DNA from: an uncultured Ignavibacteria bacterium
GTDB taxonomy: Bacteria; Bacteroidota; Ignavibacteria; Ignavibacteriales; Melioribacteraceae
Length of the DNA stretch: 10,991 nucleotides
Reading direction: 5' to 3'
Assembly (NCBI GenBank): GCA_937930275.1
Contig: CALGLM010000084.1
Span: 1 to 10,991, forward strand
Part shown: one piece after another, positions 5,972 to 10,991 of the stretch
Layout: each line of letters begins with the position of its first letter
How positions within the stretch are numbered: the first letter of the stretch is position 1
Notes under the pieces: generated by a model
Told to the model about the DNA's origin: nothing
Databases searched by the model: none
Seen by the model: only the letters and a program-made list of their open reading frames with translations
Position numbers and translations under genes: made by a program

Positions 5972-7430
5972 GAATAGTCTAAAAACAAAAATAATTACTG
6001 CAATTGGCATATTAATTATATTTTTAATGCTATTAATTTCTTTGTTTTTATTAATTCAATGGCGAGAAAATATTATTCAGAAGGAAATAAAAACTGCAGA
6101 AGCAATTACTTCGACATTTGCCGTTACTTTGACCGATGCAATGATATTTGAAGAAAATTCGGTATTTGTAAAAGAAAACATCCTTGATAGTTATATTGAT
6201 AATTTTATAAATAAGATTGACGGCGTACTATTTGTAACAATTTATGATGAATTTGGTTCGGCAATTAACAGTCGATTTTTGGATAAAGAAGGAATAAAAA
6301 CCGAAACAAATATTTCTTTTATTAAATATAGTCCGAATATAGACTTTATTAAAATTTATAATTCAAAAAAGTTTGGCTGGTTAATTGAATCTAATCAAAA
6401 CTTTAAAAGTTTCGGACACAGCTGGGGATACTTAAAAATAGGATTTTCTGCAAAACCAGTGTTAACCGAATTAACTTCGTTATTTTTCATGCTATTAATT
6501 GCAACGGTTGTTGTAAGCGGATTTGTGATTTTATTGCTTAATATTTTAGTTAAACGTATTACATCTCGACTTGATAATTTTGTTCATTTAATTGATAACA
6601 TAAATTTTTCGTCTAACCAACAGATAAAGCTAATTGATTCTCCTGATGAAATTGGTATTTTGTACAAAAAGTTTGACGAGATGCAAAAAAGAATCAATCA
6701 ATCCGTAAAGCAACTCGAAAACGCTAACAAACAAATATATCAAGCCGAAAAACTTGCTTCTATAGGTAGGCTTGCTTCAGGTGTTGCACATCAAGTTAAC
6801 AATCCTTTAAACGGGATTAAATCGTGCTTATATGCAATTAAAACTGACCCGGAAAATAGAGAACTACTTTTACAATATTTGGACTTGATAAATGAGGGTA
6901 TTGAAAATATAGAAACAGTAGTTAACAAATTACTGGGATTTGCGAGACAACAACCGGTTTCGGATAATCAAACAAACATTAATTATGCAATTGAAAAAGT
7001 AACCGGACTATTTGATTACAGATTAAAAGCTAAAAATATAGAAGTTATTTTAGATTTGATGCCAAATATTCCAAAAGTAAAAATTGAATACCATCTATTT
7101 CAAGAAGTAGTTATGAATTTACTATTAAATGCAGCCGATTCAATAGAAAATTCCGGACAAATAAAATTATATACTTACGTATTAGACGGTAATGTTTGCA
7201 TGGAAATATCTGATACAGGTTGCGGAATTGAGAAAGAAAACTTAAAAAAAATATTTGAACCATTTTATACAACTAAAGATGTAGGTACCGGAACAGGTTT
7301 GGGATTAGCCGTTTGTTTGGGAATTATTGAAGCCCACGGCGGAAAGATTACAATAACAAGCACGGTTAATAAAGGTACTACATTTATAGTTTTTTTACCG
7401 GTAAATGATGATGAAACTACTAATAATTGA
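5961..7430 (+). CDS. Transmembrane sensor histidine kinase
   Basis: It has 489 residues. TM1 is at about 11-33, an extracytoplasmic sensor region at about 35-172, TM2 at about 173-198, and a HAMP-like linker at about 196-247. The HisKA dimerisation domain has phospho-acceptor H277 in LASGVAHQVNNPLNG (271-285). The HATPase_c domain has the N-box NLLLNAADS (386-394), G1 DTGCG (418-422), the F-box FEPFYTTK (432-439) and G2 GTGTGLGLA (442-450). It is of the NtrB/ZraS type that partners sigma-54 regulators, and the gene downstream encodes one. The residue after the His is Gln278, where the family nearly always has Glu or Asp. The start ATG lies within the last codons of the binding-protein gene, and the stop overlaps the regulator start by 26 bases, so the three genes are one translationally coupled unit. 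Confidence 0.93.
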   Translation: MLFKNSLKTKIITAIGILIIFLMLLISLFLLIQWRENIIQKEIKTAEAITSTFAVTLTDAMIFEENSVFVKENILDSYIDNFINKIDGVLFVTIYDEFGSAINSRFLDKEGIKTETNISFIKYSPNIDFIKIYNSKKFGWLIESNQNFKSFGHSWGYLKIGFSAKPVLTELTSLFFMLLIATVVVSGFVILLLNILVKRITSRLDNFVHLIDNINFSSNQQIKLIDSPDEIGILYKKFDEMQKRINQSVKQLENANKQIYQAEKLASIGRLASGVAHQVNNPLNGIKSCLYAIKTDPENRELLLQYLDLINEGIENIETVVNKLLGFARQQPVSDNQTNINYAIEKVTGLFDYRLKAKNIEVILDLMPNIPKVKIEYHLFQEVVMNLLLNAADSIENSGQIKLYTYVLDGNVCMEISDTGCGIEKENLKKIFEPFYTTKDVGTGTGLGLAVCLGIIEAHGGKITITSTVNKGTTFIVFLPVNDDETTNN

Positions 7431-8757
7431 AGATGAAAAAATTTCAAGAGTATCGCTAACTAATATCTTACAAAAAGAAAATTTTGAAGTATTTGCTGCA
7501 GAAGACGGAGAAAAAGGACTTGAACAATTTTATAAAATTGTTCCCGAAATTGTTATTACGGATTTACGCCTTCCCAAAATAGGCGGCATTGAAATTTTAG
7601 AAAAAATAATGGCAAGTTATCCCGAGTGCAAAGTTATTTTAATTACTGCATTTGCTACCGTAGAAACTGCAGTTAAAGCTCTTAAAACAGGTGCCTATGA
7701 TTATTTGACAAAACCATTTTCTCCCGAAAAACTTCTTTCTATCTTAAGAAATATTAGAGAGATGAAAAACGTAATTGAAGAAAATGCAGAATTAAAAAAG
7801 CGACTTGATTTACTTGAAAACAAATCGATTGTAGGAAGTAGTCAAATAATGCAAAAACTTATAAGTAATATAAAGCAGCTTGCCCTTACGGATAGTACGG
7901 TTTTAATTCAGGGCGAAAGCGGTACGGGAAAAGAAGTTGTTGCCCGTGCTTTGCATAACTGGGGAGAAAGACACAAAAACAAATTTATTGCCGTAAGCTG
8001 TTCTTCAATTCCGGAAACGCTTTTGGAAAGTGAACTATTCGGTCATGAAAAAGGTGCTTTTACAGGTGCGGTAAAAAGGAATATCGGTTTATTTGAAAGT
8101 GCAGATAAAGGGACAATTTTTATTGATGATATTGATGATTTTCCATTATCGATGCAGGTTAAATTATTACGTGTTCTTCAGGAAAAACAAATTTGCAGAA
8201 TAGGAAGTACCGAGTTAATTAATATTGATGTTAGAATTATTGCCGCAACTAAGGTTGACTTAAAAAAACGAGTTGAAGAAAACTTATTTAGAAAAGATCT
8301 TTATTATAGATTAAATATTATTCCCTTAATATTGCCCCCTTTACGCGAACGGAAGGAAGACATTCCGGAATTAATTAAGCATTTTTTTACTAAGCACAAT
8401 GCACAAAATAAAATTAACCTACTAACACCGGAAATTTACAAAGAATTACTGCAGTACAATTGGGAGGGAAATGTTAGAGAACTTGAAAACATTGTACAAA
8501 GGATTATTGCACTTGCATATACAGGTAATATAACTCCGGAAAGCTTAAATCTACCAAAATCAACAATAAAAGTCGTAAACGCAAGCTCATCCGATTATCC
8601 TACTTTTGAAGAGTTTATTGCGTCCAAAGAAGAAGAAATAATTACCTGGGCACTAAATAAAAGCAATAATAGTATTACTTCGGCGGCAAAGCTGTTGGAT
8701 ATACCTCGAACAACTCTTGCAAGCAAAATTGAGCGATTAAAGATTTTTAGAAGCTAA
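7405..8757 (+). CDS. NtrC-family sigma-54-dependent response regulator
   Basis: It has 450 residues. The receiver domain (about 4-118) has acidic residues D10 and E11, phospho-acceptor D53 (VITDLRLP) and K103. The AAA+ domain (about 141-385) has Walker A GESGTGKE (170-177), the sigma-54 contact loop GAFTGA (217-222), Walker B FIDDID (239-244) and the arginine-finger region FRKDLYYRLN (295-304). The C-terminal Fis-like helix-turn-helix is at about 420-447 (NNSITSAAKLLDIPRTTLASK). It should hydrolyse ATP to open sigma-54 promoters once phosphorylated by the kinase encoded just upstream. Walker B has DD where DE is usual. Three ATGs in a row (7405, 7408, 7411) leave the exact start open. Its target promoters are not evident in this window. 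Confidence 0.95.
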   Translation: MMMKLLIIEDEKISRVSLTNILQKENFEVFAAEDGEKGLEQFYKIVPEIVITDLRLPKIGGIEILEKIMASYPECKVILITAFATVETAVKALKTGAYDYLTKPFSPEKLLSILRNIREMKNVIEENAELKKRLDLLENKSIVGSSQIMQKLISNIKQLALTDSTVLIQGESGTGKEVVARALHNWGERHKNKFIAVSCSSIPETLLESELFGHEKGAFTGAVKRNIGLFESADKGTIFIDDIDDFPLSMQVKLLRVLQEKQICRIGSTELINIDVRIIAATKVDLKKRVEENLFRKDLYYRLNIIPLILPPLRERKEDIPELIKHFFTKHNAQNKINLLTPEIYKELLQYNWEGNVRELENIVQRIIALAYTGNITPESLNLPKSTIKVVNASSSDYPTFEEFIASKEEEIITWALNKSNNSITSAAKLLDIPRTTLASKIERLKIFRS

Positions 8758-8761
8758 TTTT

Positions 8762-8808
8762 TTTAAGTACGCTTACAATATTTTGTATTTTAGGTAAGCG
8801 TACTTAAA
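8762..8808. terminator. Perfect 15-bp hairpin between convergent operons, probable terminator
   Basis: TTTAAGTACGCTTAC (8762-8776) and GTAAGCGTACTTAAA (8794-8808) are exact inverted repeats with a 17-base A/T-rich loop. The hairpin begins four bases after the response-regulator stop and ends 15 bases before the stop of the convergent gene. Neither strand has a T run after the stem (AAAGG on plus, AAAAT on minus), so it is not a textbook intrinsic terminator; it may act as a bidirectional end, an mRNA stabiliser or a protein site. Confidence 0.5.
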
Positions 8809-8823
8809 GGTGGTAATTAAATT

Positions 8824-9954
8824 TTAGTCAATTTTCTGCAAATTTTTAGCTTTATAATGGGCTTTTGTTTCGGTTCTGCAATTCGGACAAAATTGCCATT
8901 CCGGTTTTATAGGATAATGACACTGTTGACAAAAATTATCGGATAAATCCGTTCCGCAATGTGGGCAATAGGCTCTTGTTCCGTTAAGTTCGCCGTTACA
9001 ACTCGGACATACTAAAGTTTTATAATTTGTAGGTCGCGTAATTAAATAAATAGTCAAACCAAAAAATAAAGAAATTAAAGCTAAAAACGCCCAAACACCG
9101 GGATTTCTAACATCACGCTCTTGAGCATCTGTATATACCCAAGTAGGTAGTAAAAACCATAAAAATGCGGAAGAAAAACCTAATAATATGCCAAATAACA
9201 CATTTAACACTGAAAATAAATCATTTCTTTCAAGTTCGTATTGGCTTGCATAATATTTTTCATTCACCTTATCATCCACTTTCATATATAGGTTTCCGAT
9301 TAAATTATTATTATTATCCATAACCGGTACTGTAAATGTTGTTGAAGTAGGCTGTAATAAAAACCAACTATCCCCTTCTGAATAAAACCGCCAATTATTT
9401 TCATTGTAAAATCTTTCGTTTCTATCTGTTCTTAAAAATTGTGAAAAATCTATTTCGGCGTTTTTATCAATTAATTTAGTTAGAAAATCATTTCTACTTT
9501 TAAAAAAACCGTCATTTTTAATAACTTCAAAGTATTTATCGTAAGATTCGTTCATATATTGAAATTCTTCTTTCGGTATTCCGAATAAAAAGTTGCCGTT
9601 TATGTCAGACATCCACAAATATTTTTTGGCAGCATCAAATTTTTGGCGATCAACAAAATACTTAGATTGAATATTATTGATAACCGAATTGTTAAAAGTA
9701 GATTGATTAATACTTAAAGCAATATTTTGTAATGACTTATCAGCTTTTAGATTTGCTCTAATACTTGAAGCAATATTTCTAAGATCATTAATGTTGGCAT
9801 TCGAGAACTTTGCAAAATAGCTCTTAAATTCACGTTTATGTTTTTCAAATTTAGCAGCTCTGTAGGGAAACTGCAATAATATAATAACTAAAGAAATTAA
9901 TGCTATTACTAAAGCGGGAATAGCTAACTTTGCTATTAACTTTTTTCTGTGCAT
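8824..9954 (-). CDS. Membrane protein with extracytoplasmic domain and four-CxxC zinc-ribbon tail; function unknown
   Basis: I do not recognise a named family. It has 376 residues. A first membrane helix (about 9-29) precedes a charged, largely helical extracytoplasmic region (about 32-245). Parts of that region, such as KKYLWMSDINGNFLFGIP (110-127) and TVPVMDNNNNLIGNLYMKVD (208-227), recall PAS-like Cache sensor folds. Two further helices follow (about 247-274 and 287-306), then a tail with four CxxC pairs: C316/C319, C330/C333, C342/C345 and C356/C359, a double zinc ribbon. Three helices starting from a basic N-terminus put the tail in the cytoplasm. AGGAG (9965-9961) six bases before the ATG is a strong start signal. 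It lies 22 bases after the anti-sigma gene in the same orientation, so it may be part of the ECF signalling unit. Cache similarity is by eye only. Confidence 0.8.
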   Translation of the reverse strand: MHRKKLIAKLAIPALVIALISLVIILLQFPYRAAKFEKHKREFKSYFAKFSNANINDLRNIASSIRANLKADKSLQNIALSINQSTFNNSVINNIQSKYFVDRQKFDAAKKYLWMSDINGNFLFGIPKEEFQYMNESYDKYFEVIKNDGFFKSRNDFLTKLIDKNAEIDFSQFLRTDRNERFYNENNWRFYSEGDSWFLLQPTSTTFTVPVMDNNNNLIGNLYMKVDDKVNEKYYASQYELERNDLFSVLNVLFGILLGFSSAFLWFLLPTWVYTDAQERDVRNPGVWAFLALISLFFGLTIYLITRPTNYKTLVCPSCNGELNGTRAYCPHCGTDLSDNFCQQCHYPIKPEWQFCPNCRTETKAHYKAKNLQKID

Positions 9955-9960
9955 TTTAAA

Positions 9961-9965
9961 CTCCT
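9961..9965 (-). promoter_or_regulatory. Shine-Dalgarno site of the zinc-ribbon membrane gene
   Basis: AGGAG on the minus strand, six bases before the ATG at 9954-9952. It is one of the few near-consensus sites in the window and fixes this start. Confidence 0.7.
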
Positions 9966-9976
9966 AACTAATATTT

Positions 9977-10474
9977 TTAATATAAATTTTTTCTTTGTCT
10001 ATAACTAAGTAATAAAACCGGCGAAATAGCTAATGTTATAAATGTTCCCAACATTAGTACAAAAATTACGGCTACTCCCGTCGGACCAATTGCATTTATT
10101 ATTGTATATTCTTTTAATAAGTCCCATAATTTTGAAATACTTAATTTTAGGCTTATTAAATAAATTAGCGTAAAAACGAATAATAAACTAAAAACAATTT
10201 CGGTAATCGGCTTAATTAAAGTTGAATTATCCGGGACACTTGCTTCTTTTTCAGGAGTTATATTATTAATAGTTTTTAAAATATTTTCCATTATAATTGG
10301 TGCCGGATTTTCAGATTTTACCGAATCAAAAATTTGCAGTGTCTTTTTTAGCTCTTCAAAGTTTTGTTTACATACATTACAATTTTCAACATGATTTTTT
10401 ATATCTATTAAGTAAGCATGGCTTCCTTCGTTGTAAAATAAATCGAGCAAATAGTTTTTATTATTACAATACAT
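9977..10474 (-). CDS. Putative zinc-binding anti-sigma factor, membrane protein
   Basis: It has 165 residues. A short cytosolic N-terminal domain carries the anti-sigma zinc motif HxxxCxxC at H28, C32 and C35 (HVENCNVC), followed by a helix (EELKKTLQIF) as in ZAS domains. Two membrane helices follow, at about 89-108 and 130-156, with a basic C-terminus RQRKNLY. It begins two bases after the stop of the ECF sigma gene (TAG-AG-ATG), the classic sigma/anti-sigma arrangement, so it probably holds that sigma factor at the membrane. Most ZAS proteins have one membrane helix and a larger outer domain; here there are two helices and very little outside, so signal input may come from a partner such as the next gene product. 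That last point is inference. Confidence 0.8.
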   Translation of the reverse strand: MYCNNKNYLLDLFYNEGSHAYLIDIKNHVENCNVCKQNFEELKKTLQIFDSVKSENPAPIIMENILKTINNITPEKEASVPDNSTLIKPITEIVFSLLFVFTLIYLISLKLSISKLWDLLKEYTIINAIGPTGVAVIFVLMLGTFITLAISPVLLLSYRQRKNLY

Positions 10475-10476
10475 CT

Positions 10477-10991
10477 CTATTTTTCCTCTTTTAATATTTT
10501 TTTTAACATTTTTAAGGCATTATGAAATCTTGCTTTTAACGTTCCTTCGGGTGTATTTGTCATTTCCGCAATTTCTTTGAATTTTAATTCTTGAAAGTGT
10601 TTTAATAATATTATTTCCTTTAAATAAGGACTTAGTCTTTCAATTGCTTTATTAATCTTATCTTTTGTTTCAATATCTTCTAAAATTTCATAAGGAGCAT
10701 CAATACTGCTTTCGGAAAAATCGTCATCATCCAATTTCACTTCATCTATATCAATATACTGATATGCATACCTTTTTAACGTCATCTCGTTTCGCGTAAT
10801 GTTTAATCCGATTGTAAAAATCCAATTTTTAACACTTCCTTTTTTTGAATTAAATGTATGAGATGCAAACCATATTCGTGTAAAAGTCTCTTGTAATACA
10901 TCTTCGGCTATTTCTCTATTGTTAGTATAGCGTAAAACGAAATTATAAACACCGATATTAAATCTTGAATACAGCTCTTGCAAAGCTTTAG
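10477..10991 (-). CDS. ECF-type RNA polymerase sigma factor, 5' end cut by window edge
   Basis: Sigma-70 family protein of the extracytoplasmic-function class. Region 2 includes YNFVLRYTNNREIAEDVLQETFTRIW with the FASHTFNSKKGSVKNWIFTIGLN segment (split here for reading), and region 4 has the helix-turn-helix FKEIAEMTNTPEGTLKARF. The two are joined by an acidic linker rich in Asp and Glu (DEVKLDDDDFSESS). The frame remains open to the right edge. The TTG at 10983 is read here as an internal Leu, because codons before it give KALQELYSRF, the usual start of ECF region 2, and ECF proteins normally have about 20 more residues upstream. It is the first visible gene of the operon with the anti-sigma and zinc-ribbon proteins. 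The stop is TAG at 10479-10477. Its promoter and any self-regulated site lie outside the window. Confidence 0.93.
   Translation of the reverse strand, partial: KALQELYSRFNIGVYNFVLRYTNNREIAEDVLQETFTRIWFASHTFNSKKGSVKNWIFTIGLNITRNEMTLKRYAYQYIDIDEVKLDDDDFSESSIDAPYEILEDIETKDKINKAIERLSPYLKEIILLKHFQELKFKEIAEMTNTPEGTLKARFHNALKMLKKILKEEK

Noticed and set aside
7265..7447. Minus-strand open frame of 60 codons
   Set aside because: Antisense to the conserved G2 box of the histidine kinase and the start of the regulator; a shadow.
10297..10494. Plus-strand open frame of 65 codons
   Set aside because: Antisense to the anti-sigma gene including its zinc motif; no independent support.

Overview
The window is a very AT-rich stretch of bacterial chromosome (by eye about one third G+C) holding twelve protein genes, one tRNA and several regulatory sites. 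Promoter-like sequences of the TTTG / TAnnTTTG type, a tRNA gene without an encoded CCA, and sparse Shine-Dalgarno sequences suggest the Bacteroidota-Ignavibacteriota-Kapabacteria group. That placement is an inference from style; no marker gene here settles it.

Layout. Bases 1-1022 (minus) carry the N-terminal part of a long-chain acyl-CoA synthetase that runs off the left edge. A tRNA-Pro(CGG) follows on the plus strand, and a strong bidirectional hairpin separates it from a minus-strand operon read from 4904 down to 1322. That operon encodes a Zur/Fur-type repressor, a zinc-binding lipoprotein (ZnuA-like), an ABC ATPase (ZnuC-like), an ABC permease (ZnuB-like) and Lgt, the enzyme that lipidates lipoproteins such as ZnuA. 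The intergenic region 4905-5050 holds a 27-bp imperfect palindrome over the -33 element of the zur promoter, and that promoter predicts a nearly leaderless zur mRNA.

On the plus strand, 5051-8757 is a tightly overlapping three-gene unit. It encodes a membrane-anchored PhnD-like periplasmic binding protein, a transmembrane sensor histidine kinase and an NtrC-type sigma-54 response regulator. It reads as a three-component signalling system in which the binding protein may be the ligand sensor. The kinase has Gln instead of the usual Glu/Asp next to its phospho-accepting His, and the regulator has DD instead of DE in Walker B.

A perfect 15-bp inverted repeat lies between this unit and a convergent minus-strand operon (10991 to 8824). 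That operon encodes an ECF sigma factor (cut at its 5' end by the window edge), an anti-sigma factor with a zinc-binding HxxxCxxC motif, and an unrecognised membrane protein with a large extracytoplasmic domain and a cytosolic tail of four CxxC knuckles.

The main themes are zinc acquisition coupled to lipoprotein maturation, and two envelope-sensing regulatory systems. No mobile element, CRISPR array or phage gene was seen.
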